Source of the DNA: Oscillospiraceae bacterium
GTDB taxonomy: Bacteria > Bacillota > Clostridia > Oscillospirales > Oscillospiraceae
DNA: 50,077 nucleotides
Assembly (NCBI GenBank): GCA_015067585.1
Contig: SVMC01000013.1
Span: 1 to 50,077 of the forward strand
Direction of reading: 5' to 3'
Shown here: piece after piece, positions 32,524 through 39,044 of the stretch
How the letters are laid out: each line of letters starts with the position of its first letter
How positions within the stretch are numbered: the first letter of the stretch is position 1
The notes under the pieces: model-generated
The model's input: the letters and a program-made list of their open reading frames with translations, nothing else
The model's database searches: none
What the model was told of the DNA's origin: nothing
Position numbers and translations under genes: made by a program

Positions 32524-33289
32524 TGTAAATCATCTTTCCTTCTCCTATGGTGATAAAACTACTCTGTCAGATATCACCTTTGAAGCTGCGGAGGGTACAC
32601 GCATTGCGGTGCTTGGCCCAAACGGTGCGGGAAAAAGCACGCTGTTTCGCTGTATTCTCGGCCTGTTGCCCCGATTTAAAGGAGAAATCAGAATAGATGG
32701 AAAAAATATTCAATCGATGCGGCAGGCAGAGCTTGCCCATTATGCTGCCTACATTCCCCAGAGTACCGCCCCGGTGTTTGACTACACCGTGCTGGAAATG
32801 GTGCTCATGGGTACGACGGGGCAGCTTGGCCCCTTCTCCTGTCCGGGAAAGGGGCAGAAGGAGCAGGCGCGGGAGGCTTTGCAAAGCCTTGGCATCGATT
32901 CGCTTGCCCAACGCAGCTTTTCTAAGATATCCGGTGGGGAACGGCAGCTTGCGTTGATCGCCCGGGCCATGGTGCAGGGGGCGAAGCTGCTCATCATGGA
33001 TGAGCCAACAGCAAATTTAGACTTTGGCAATCAGCAGCGGGTATTGGAGCGGATGGAGCTGCTGGCGAGGGAGGGCTATACAGTGCTGTTTTCCACACAT
33101 GATCCCGACCATGCGCTATCCTGCGCTGATGGGGTGCTGGTGCTTCGGGAAGGACGGATGCTGGCCTGCGGCGCTGCGGAGGCAGTTCTCACGGCGAAGC
33201 TTCTCACGGAGCTTTACGGGGTGGAGGTTTCGCTGGAAGCCTCACAGACAGACCCTTCCAGACGGATCTGCGTACCTCTGAGAAAATAA
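32516..33289 (+). CDS. ABC importer ATPase (FecE/BtuD type)
   Basis: The 257-residue ATPase powers the importer. It has Walker A GPNGAGKST near residue 35, Q-loop YIPQSTAP, signature SKISGGERQLALIARA, Walker B LLIMDEPTANLD, and H-loop STHDPDH. The C-terminal tail is short. Two adjacent ATG codons (32513 and 32516) are possible; the second is better spaced from GGGAGG. The gene begins inside the end of the permease gene. Confidence 0.93.
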   Translation: MLNVNHLSFSYGDKTTLSDITFEAAEGTRIAVLGPNGAGKSTLFRCILGLLPRFKGEIRIDGKNIQSMRQAELAHYAAYIPQSTAPVFDYTVLEMVLMGTTGQLGPFSCPGKGQKEQAREALQSLGIDSLAQRSFSKISGGERQLALIARAMVQGAKLLIMDEPTANLDFGNQQRVLERMELLAREGYTVLFSTHDPDHALSCADGVLVLREGRMLACGAAEAVLTAKLLTELYGVEVSLEASQTDPSRRICVPLRK

Positions 33290-33298
33290 GGAGACAAC

Positions 33299-33865
33299 AT
33301 GGATAAAAAAAGTCAGCGCCTTGCCGCAAAAGCAAAGCGCAGGAGTATGAAACAGGCTGCAAGGGAAGCGGCCTCGGCAGAGATCTGCCGAAGCCTACAG
33401 GAATTGCCTGCAATTATGAATCAAAAGGTGATCTTTTCCTATATGGCCATGCCGGAGGAAGCGGATCTTTCTGCCTTCCATCAATGGGCGATGGAGAAGG
33501 GCATCATTTTGGCATACCCTGTGACGAAGGGAAACGGGATCATGGAAGCATATGCTCCCCAGTGGCCCTGTCAATGGGAAAAGGACCGCTATGGCATTTT
33601 GATCCCGCCGATGGAAAACTCCCGATTGATCCAACCTGAGGAGATCGGCCTGATCCTGACGCCCTGCGTGGCCTTTGATGAAAACTGCGGGCGGCTTGGC
33701 TATGGCGGCGGCTATTATGACCGCTATTTTGCCCGCTGCCCGCAGGCGATTCGAATTGCCATCGCCTTTGAAGCGCAGAAACTGCCCCAGGTGGCAAGGG
33801 ATCACTTTGATATTCTGATGCACGGAATTTTGACAGAAAAGCGACTTTATGGGGAAATCTCTTGA
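33299..33865 (+). CDS. 5-formyltetrahydrofolate cyclo-ligase
   Basis: It converts 5-formyl-THF to 5,10-methenyl-THF with ATP, recovering a dead-end folate. The N-terminal basic helices lead to the substrate region (VIFSYMAMPEEAD), and the nucleotide motif GRLGYGGGYYDRYFA is near residue 139. The length (188 residues) is normal. It lies 9 bp after the ATPase gene and so is very likely in the same transcript. The pairing of a folate enzyme with this importer is probably incidental but is recorded as a finding. GGAGACAAC precedes the start. Confidence 0.93.
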   Translation: MDKKSQRLAAKAKRRSMKQAAREAASAEICRSLQELPAIMNQKVIFSYMAMPEEADLSAFHQWAMEKGIILAYPVTKGNGIMEAYAPQWPCQWEKDRYGILIPPMENSRLIQPEEIGLILTPCVAFDENCGRLGYGGGYYDRYFARCPQAIRIAIAFEAQKLPQVARDHFDILMHGILTEKRLYGEIS

Positions 33866-33933
33866 AGTCTTAGTTAAAGTGTGCTATCATGTATATGCAA
33901 TTTTGTGTATTTTGACTGGAGCGGCTATTATCT

Positions 33934-34389
33934 ATGCTGAAAGATATCTTAATGACCTTCTTGATCGCCATGGTTCCGGTGCTGGAGCTTCGCGGAGCGA
34001 TCCCTGCGGGCATTGCGGCAGGACTATCTCCTATGGCAGCCTTTGCCGTTTCCGTTGTGGGCAATATGGTGCCGGTACCCTTTATCATTCTGCTGATCCG
34101 GCAGATCTTCCTCTTGCTCAAGAAGAATGCCTTTCTTTGTGGGGTCATTGAGAAGCTGGAGACCAAGGCACATCTGAAGGGGAAGGTCGTCCGCAAATAT
34201 GGAGCGCTGGGATTGATGATCCTGGTGGCCATTCCACTGCCCGGTACCGGCGCGTGGACGGGCGCACTGGTGGCGGCATTTCTGAATATGTCCCTTCGGC
34301 GGGCACTTCCGACGATTCTTCTTGGCGTGGTCATTGCCGGTGCGATTACCACAGCAGTTACCTGCGGTGTGATCCATATTTTTTGGTAA
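33934..34389 (+). CDS. small multidrug export family (COG2426) membrane protein
   Basis: The 151-residue protein has four or five transmembrane helices with the family motifs VPVLELRGAIPAGIAAG and IPLPGTGAWTGALVAAFL. The name comes from an early report of drug export; the true substrate is uncertain. It may be the last gene of the importer operon or independent (68 bp gap). The ribosome site GGAG is slightly far (12 nt). Confidence 0.82.
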   Translation: MLKDILMTFLIAMVPVLELRGAIPAGIAAGLSPMAAFAVSVVGNMVPVPFIILLIRQIFLLLKKNAFLCGVIEKLETKAHLKGKVVRKYGALGLMILVAIPLPGTGAWTGALVAAFLNMSLRRALPTILLGVVIAGAITTAVTCGVIHIFW

Positions 34390-34526
34390 AAAATTTTGTC
34401 CCCGCACGATTCGACGGACTTTGCGCGGGAACTGTGCTATGCTGTGGCTACAGCTTATCCAATGCGAGCACACTTCAGATCCCGGTATGACGCCGTCCGT
34501 CAACGGTGTTCGCCAAATCCCAAAAC

Positions 34527-34567
34527 GGCCTGACGCAGACGAAATTCTGCATCAGGCCATTTTTTTA
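34527..34567 (+). terminator. strong terminator upstream of convergent ispF
   Basis: A 13-bp stem with one A-C mismatch (34527-34539 with 34546-34558) is followed by an eight-base T-rich run. The preceding 34390-34525 holds small hairpins but no recognisable gene or RNA. Confidence 0.85.
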
Positions 34568-35038
34568 TTTATTTAACAGTAAGCATACCGCATGGCAGGC
34601 CATGCCCTCTTCACGGCCGGTGAAACCGAGCCGTTCTTCCGTGGTGGCTTTGATGTTGAGCTGATCCGGTGTGATTCCCAATATCCGGGCGAGATTCTCC
34701 CGCATCTTAGGGATGTGGGGCGCTAATTTTGGCCTTTGGGCGATCATGGTCACATCGATATTTTCGATGGCATAACCCTTTTCGGCAATGCGTTCTCCCA
34801 CTTTTGCCAGAAGCAGCAGGCTGGAAATGCCCTTATACTGGGGATCGTTATCCGGGAACAGCTTGCCGATGTCTCCCAGTGCGGCGGCACCCAGCAGGGC
34901 ATCCATCACTGCATGGGTCAGCACATCCGCATCGGAATGCCCCAAAAGTCCGGTCTCGTGGGGAATCTCTACACCGCCCAAGATCAGCGCCCGCTCGGGT
35001 ACCAGTTTGTGTACATCATATCCGTGTCCGATCCTCAT
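34565..35038 (-). CDS. ispF: 2-C-methyl-D-erythritol 2,4-cyclodiphosphate synthase
   Basis: The fifth enzyme of the MEP isoprenoid pathway, a trimeric zinc enzyme. It has the N-terminal [11 protein letters not shown] (Asp and His zinc ligands), [34 protein letters not shown], and [18 protein letters not shown]. Its length is 157 residues. The start codon overlaps the ispD stop by 4 nt (ATGA), so the two MEP genes are coupled. The frame is open upstream inside ispD, but the family start is clear. Confidence 0.96.
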   Translation of the reverse strand: MRIGHGYDVHKLVPERALILGGVEIPHETGLLGHSDADVLTHAVMDALLGAAALGDIGKLFPDNDPQYKGISSLLLLAKVGERIAEKGYAIENIDVTMIAQRPKLAPHIPKMRENLARILGITPDQLNIKATTEERLGFTGREEGMACHAVCLLLNK

Positions 35039-35760
35039 GCTTCCTCCTCCAATAGCAGCTTTGCGATGCGAAGATCCATAGGCGTGGTGATCTTCAGATT
35101 TCTCTCGTCCCCTTGGGTCAGGAATACATTCAGGCCCAGATGCTCCGCCGCAGAGCAATCATCCGTCAGGGGAATTTTATCGGCGTTGGCCTTCATGTAG
35201 GCGGCACGGAGAAGATCGAAGTCGAACACCTGGGGGGTCTGCACGGCAAAAAGACGGCTGCGGTCCGGGGTGTCCATGACGATGTGCTGCTGCGCCACCT
35301 TGATGGTGTCCTTTACCGGGATGGCGGGGGCAGCGGCTTTGGTCTGTGCGGCCTTGCGGATGGCTTCGGTGATGACCCGCTGGCTGACCAGAGGGCGGGC
35401 AGCATCGTGAATGGCCACCAGTCTGGTCTTTTTGGAAGCATGGTCAAGGCCTGCTTCCACAGATTCTGCCCGGGTCTTGCCGCCGGGGATCACCATGGTG
35501 AGCTTTTCAATGCCCCGTGCCTTCAGAAGCAGGCTGACCTTTTCCAAAAGCTCTTCCCGGGTGACCACGATGATCTCTTTGATCAGTTCATTTTGCTCCA
35601 GTGCGAGGGCAGAGCGCTCTAACACGGTCATGCCGCCGAAGGAGGACAGCAGCTTATCCTGCCCCGCCATGCGGGTAGAGGAGCCTGCCGCCACTAAGAT
35701 GGCGGTGCAGTATTCCGGTGCTTTTCCCAGCAAGCGGGCAACGGTATTGGAAAATGACAT
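35035..35760 (-). CDS. ispD: 2-C-methyl-D-erythritol 4-phosphate cytidylyltransferase
   Basis: It makes CDP-ME from MEP and CTP in the MEP pathway. It has the nucleotide loop [20 protein letters not shown] with its Arg and Lys, [26 protein letters not shown] and TPQVFDF, about 241 residues in all. ATG 35760 follows AAAGGAGGATTCCC. A longer in-frame extension overlaps murD and is not used. It lies 13 bp downstream of murD, so the leftward unit is murD-ispD-ispF. Confidence 0.96.
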   Translation of the reverse strand: MSFSNTVARLLGKAPEYCTAILVAAGSSTRMAGQDKLLSSFGGMTVLERSALALEQNELIKEIIVVTREELLEKVSLLLKARGIEKLTMVIPGGKTRAESVEAGLDHASKKTRLVAIHDAARPLVSQRVITEAIRKAAQTKAAAPAIPVKDTIKVAQQHIVMDTPDRSRLFAVQTPQVFDFDLLRAAYMKANADKIPLTDDCSAAEHLGLNVFLTQGDERNLKITTPMDLRIAKLLLEEEA

Positions 35761-35773
35761 GGGAATCCTCCTT

Positions 35774-37159
35774 TTACAGGGCGTTGACCAATTCCTTGAA
35801 GAAGCGGCCACGCACCATAAAGTTCTTGAATTTATCAAATGCCGCGCTGGCGGGGCTGAGAAGCACCGCGTCACCCGGCTGGGCTTTGCTTGCCGCGGCA
35901 TGAACGGCTTCCGTGAAGTCCTCAATTTCCAGTATTTCCGGGTTGCCTTCCCGATATTCCGGGGCATTCAGGACAGCGTCACGGATCTTGGGGGCAGTAG
36001 CACCGGTGAGTACTAAAAGCTTGACATGGCGGCAGATCTCCGGGCCAAGCTCGTCATAGGGGATATGCTTGTCATAGCCGCCGGCGATCAGGATGGTTTT
36101 TTGAGGGAAGCTGCGAAGGCCCGCCATGGTGCGGCTGGGAGAGGAGGCAATGGAATCATTATAGAAGCTGACCCCATCCTTTACACGCACCAACTCGATG
36201 CGGTGCTCCACACCGCCAAAGTGCTTGGCAACATATACGATATCCTCGGCGCTGACAAGACCACGCACCGCACAGATGGCGGCCATATAGTTTTCCACAT
36301 TGTGGATGCCCGGCAGCAGAATGTCGGATTGACGCAGAAGCTCGGTGGTTTTTCCGCCGAAACTTTCGTAGATGACGCCGTCCTTCAGGTAAACGCCCTG
36401 CTCCGGCGTGCCGAAGCGGGAAAATTCCAGACAGGTACCGGGCGCTTTCTCCCGGAAGGCATGGGTGATGGCGTTGTCCATATTGAGAATTAGGGTATCT
36501 TCTCCGGTCTGGCTGAGGTAGATGTTCTCCTTGGCGGTGACATACTCTTCCATATCCTTGTGGATATCCAGATGATTGGGGGCCAGATTGGTCATGACGG
36601 CGATATGGGCGCTATAGCGGAAGTACATGAGCTGGAAGGAGCTGAGTTCCACCACGGCATAGTCTGTTTCCTTCATTTGGGCGGCTTGGGGCAGCAGGGG
36701 CGTGCCGATGTTGCCGCCCAGCCAGACGGTATGGCCCGCCTGCTTGAGAAGCTCAGAGATCAGGGTGGTGGTCGTGGTCTTTCCGTCAGAGCCGGTGACG
36801 GCAATGATGGGGCAGGGACAGACACCAAAGAAGGCTTCCATTTCCGAGGTCATCTCCGCACCATTGTCCCGCAGGGCTTTCAGCTCCGGACGGTCGGGGT
36901 GCATACCCGGGGTGCGGAACACCACATCTGCTGTGAGATCCTGCAGGTAGTTTTCTCCTGTTTTCAGGCGGCAGCCGGTTTTTTCCAGTTCCAGCACTTC
37001 TTCATCCAGCTTTTCATAGGGGGTGGCATCGCAGCCGGTGACACGGCAGCCGTGAGCCAGCAGCATTCGAACCAGCGGGCGGTTGCTGACACCAAGACCC
37101 AGCACCAGAAGTTCTTTTCCCAACAGGGAATCAAGCCATGCGGTCAGTTTTTGATTCAT
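35774..37159 (-). CDS. murD: UDP-N-acetylmuramoyl-L-alanine--D-glutamate ligase
   Basis: It adds D-Glu to the peptidoglycan precursor in the cytoplasm, using ATP. The three Mur domains are recognisable: an N-terminal Rossmann-like part (VLGLGVSNRPLV, FRTPGM), the ATPase centre with AVTGSDGKTTTTTLI near residue 114 and LAPNHLDIH, and the C-terminal domain with ALRGLVS..., FYNDSIASSPSRTMAGL and ILIAGGYDKHIPYDEL. The length is 461 residues. AGAGGATGTGCCC precedes ATG 37159. Its promoter is at 37209-37237, almost back to back with that of rnpB. Confidence 0.95.
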   Translation of the reverse strand: MNQKLTAWLDSLLGKELLVLGLGVSNRPLVRMLLAHGCRVTGCDATPYEKLDEEVLELEKTGCRLKTGENYLQDLTADVVFRTPGMHPDRPELKALRDNGAEMTSEMEAFFGVCPCPIIAVTGSDGKTTTTTLISELLKQAGHTVWLGGNIGTPLLPQAAQMKETDYAVVELSSFQLMYFRYSAHIAVMTNLAPNHLDIHKDMEEYVTAKENIYLSQTGEDTLILNMDNAITHAFREKAPGTCLEFSRFGTPEQGVYLKDGVIYESFGGKTTELLRQSDILLPGIHNVENYMAAICAVRGLVSAEDIVYVAKHFGGVEHRIELVRVKDGVSFYNDSIASSPSRTMAGLRSFPQKTILIAGGYDKHIPYDELGPEICRHVKLLVLTGATAPKIRDAVLNAPEYREGNPEILEIEDFTEAVHAAASKAQPGDAVLLSPASAAFDKFKNFMVRGRFFKELVNAL

Positions 37160-37208
37160 GGGCACATCCTCTTTTCCGTGGGCAGCGGAGACTGCCTTGT
37201 TTGCTTCT

Positions 37209-37237
37209 ATTATACGCATCTTGTGTATATTTTGCAA
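37209..37237 (-). promoter_or_regulatory. promoter of murD-ispD-ispF
   Basis: Minus-strand TTGCAA, 17 bp, TATAAT. Its -35 box is 5 bp from the -35 box of the rnpB promoter on the other strand. Confidence 0.75.
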
Positions 37238-37242
37238 TGTGT

Positions 37243-37271
37243 TTGACAATTTTGGCTTTTTGCACTACAAT
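37243..37271 (+). promoter_or_regulatory. promoter of rnpB
   Basis: Consensus TTGACA, 17 bp, TACAAT, ending 5 bp before the mature RNA start at 37277. Confidence 0.85.
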
Positions 37272-37276
37272 ATTCC

Positions 37277-37620
37277 TGCGACCGGTTCGTTCAGCCGCGC
37301 GCAGTGTGCCGAAAGGCCCTTCGTGAGGAAAGTCCGGGCTCCATAGGGCAAGGATAACGGGTAACACCCGCCGGGGGCGACCCCAGGAAAAGTGCAACAG
37401 AGATATACCGCCGCGTCAGCGGTAAGGGTGGAAAGGCGAGGTAAGAGCTCACCCGCCACATGGGAACATCGTGGTGCTGTAAACTCTATCCGGAGCAACA
37501 CCGTGGAGGAAGCAATAGGTTGGCCCGGCCGCTTCCGAGGAGGTGGCTTGAGCGTCGTGGCAACACGGCGCCTAGATAGATGGCTGTCAAGACAGAACCC
37601 GGCTTACAGATCCGATCGCA
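37277..37620 (+). ncRNA. rnpB: RNase P RNA, class A
   Basis: The catalytic RNA matures tRNA 5' ends. Universal elements are plain: GAGGAAAGTCCGGGCTCC near 37323, the AACGGGTAAC region, the second conserved core GTGCAACAGAGATA, AAACTCTATCCGGAGCAAC, ATAGGTTGG, and the 3' ACAGAACCCGGCTTACAGATC element. The ends are set by P1, pairing TGCGACCGG (37277-37285) with CCGATCGCA (37612-37620). Confidence 0.97.
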
Positions 37621-37623
37621 AAT

Positions 37624-37659
37624 GGGACTGCTGCAAAACGAAAGTTTTGCAGCAGTCCC
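37624..37659. repeat. perfect 16-bp hairpin with GAAA loop after rnpB
   Basis: GGGACTGCTGCAAAAC pairs with its exact complement around GAAA. The sequence resembles a Clostridia terminator (a relative with a proper T run stands at 44783-44823), but here no T run follows; the hairpin array begins instead. The original terminator may have been split or replaced by the array. Confidence 0.75.
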
Positions 37660-37851
37660 AATGATATCCGTTCCTGTCGGAACGGGTGATATATCTTCGA
37701 TATGATATCGCTCTGCGAGCGATGATATATGCCTGCGGCATAGGAAGGAACGGATATTATATCATATTTGCTTCGCAAATATATCATACGGCGCAGCCGT
37801 ATATCATATCGCGAAAGTGATATATCATTAAAAAACGAAAGATTTTATGAT
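37660..37851. repeat. array of sequence-diverse short hairpins with conserved architecture
   Basis: Eight consecutive hairpins lie at 37668-37685, 37691-37703, 37707-37723, 37728-37742, 37764-37782, 37786-37802, 37806-37823 and about 37821-37851. Most arms begin and end with AT. Stems are 5-8 bp and loops are TTC, TGC, GCA, TGTC or GAAA. Stem sequences differ between units while pairing is kept. The linkers are GAT in the left half and ATC in the right half, so the array is mirrored. A 12-bp perfect outer inverted repeat (ATATCCGTTCCT at 37664-37675 with its complement at 37746-37757) encloses hairpins 2-4. The array ends just before a four-helix-bundle gene. Confidence 0.85.
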
Positions 37852-37878
37852 ATATTACCATTGAAAGAAGGTGCTTTT

Positions 37879-38232
37879 ATGTCAGAAAACAAATTACTTG
37901 AGCTATCTTTTGAATTCGCTGTTGCGATTGTTAATCTTGTTGACGGCGTAACTGCGCCGAAAAGCTCTTATATGACCGATCAGCTTGCAAGAGCAGGCAC
38001 ATCGGTCGGTGCAAATATCCACGAAGCGCAGTATGCACAAAGCAAAAAGGACTTTATTGCTAAGTTAGAGATTGCTTTGAAGGAATCCAACGAAACAAGC
38101 TATTGGCTTAATCTGATGTATGAAACAAAAAGAATAGATATTACCACATATCAGTATGCACAAAAACTCTGTGGAAATATTCGTAGACTTTTGATTGCAT
38201 CTTGCAAAACCGCAAAGGATAATATGAAATGA
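37879..38232 (+). CDS. four-helix-bundle protein (S23/bAvd-like)
   Basis: The 117-residue protein matches the family of 23S-rRNA intervening-sequence proteins and diversity-retroelement accessory proteins. Its helix signatures are LLELSFEFAVAIVNLV, YMTDQLARAGTSVGANIHEAQYA, DFIAKLEIALKESNETSYWL and a final basic helix. Family members are pentameric barrels with a basic face that binds nucleic acid; the cellular role outside retroelements is unknown. AGAAGGTG precedes ATG 37879, although the same frame is open back into the hairpin array to 37768. Codon use is AT-rich compared with murD or recQ, a sign of transfer. No reverse transcriptase or rRNA is nearby. It overlaps the next gene by 4 nt. 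Confidence 0.85.
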   Translation: MSENKLLELSFEFAVAIVNLVDGVTAPKSSYMTDQLARAGTSVGANIHEAQYAQSKKDFIAKLEIALKESNETSYWLNLMYETKRIDITTYQYAQKLCGNIRRLLIASCKTAKDNMK

Positions 38233-38729
38233 AAAGAGAGCCTATGCCCATTGGACCATCTGTATTTCTCCTAATCGTCGGTTTTCTGCTTGGAAGCGTG
38301 TTTACATTCGGTATGCAACATTGGAACGCAGTAGTTACACGAGAAGAATGCACGGTGGTCGACACAGGGTTTGTATCATATAAGGAAATACGTCAACAAA
38401 GACATCCTATGGAAATCAAGGAGATCGCTGTTGACTGTGTTAACGATGAACGCTACTTTATAGATGGAGTATCCATAAATTCGGATTTGAGAAATTCGCT
38501 GTCTGAACTGTCCGAACGACAGAGGATCCGTCTTTTGATTCACCCTAATTCCAATACGATCGTCGAGTTTTCCACTGAAAACGGCACGATATTTACATTT
38601 CATGAAGCGATCCGCAAATTAGGTAGGGAAGCAACAGAATTCCTGTTCCTGGGCTTATTTATGTACTTTTGCTCCCTTGTAGGACTATACTATACAGCGC
38701 TTCATATCGTAAAAAAGAGAAAGCGATAG
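38229..38729 (+). CDS. membrane protein of unknown function, coupled to four-helix-bundle gene
   Basis: A 166-residue protein with an N-terminal transmembrane helix (VFLLIVGFLLGSVFTFG) and a second near the C terminus (LFLGLFMYFCSLVGLYYTAL). The extracytoplasmic domain between them (about residues 30-130, beta-rich, with RQRIRLLIHPNSNTIVEF) resembles the DUF3592-like proteins in general build. The start overlaps the four-helix-bundle stop (ATGA), so the two are translated together. Low GC matches that gene. The function is unknown. Confidence 0.65.
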   Translation: MKREPMPIGPSVFLLIVGFLLGSVFTFGMQHWNAVVTREECTVVDTGFVSYKEIRQQRHPMEIKEIAVDCVNDERYFIDGVSINSDLRNSLSELSERQRIRLLIHPNSNTIVEFSTENGTIFTFHEAIRKLGREATEFLFLGLFMYFCSLVGLYYTALHIVKKRKR

Positions 38730-38809
38730 AACTAGTGGCAACCGCGGCACCTTTTCGCCTTTCTAACCTATAATTGCGCACCGTTATAATTATCTTAGGA
38801 ACGAACGAA

Positions 38810-38842
38810 GGGGCTGCCTCACTTTGATAGTGAGACAGCCCC
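38810..38842. terminator. inverted repeat, possible terminator
   Basis: A 13-bp stem (one C-A mismatch) around TTTGATA without a T run. It lies between the transferred pair and BlaR1. The stretch 38846-39044 is AT-rich and holds no gene I can support. Confidence 0.55.
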
Positions 38843-39044
38843 TGTAGTGCTCATGCAAATTGAAAATGAAAATAATTTCATCCATAAACACATGGAATTA
38901 TTTGCAGAATCCGGAAAACTTGAAATAAATAAAGTCCAAAAAAGGGACTCTATGACAGACTCCACCACTCATTTCGATTACCTCATTGATACCACACAGA
39001 GTGCTGCCTGTCAACCGAAATATTTCTTGATTTTGGATTCTTCG

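Noticed and set aside
34390-34526. 6S or other small RNA gene
   Set aside because: Small hairpins precede a strong terminator, but no convincing promoter or conserved RNA motif was found.
37660-37851. CRISPR or tRNA-like cluster
   Set aside because: There is no repeated direct sequence of CRISPR length and no cloverleaf. Units are short variable hairpins.
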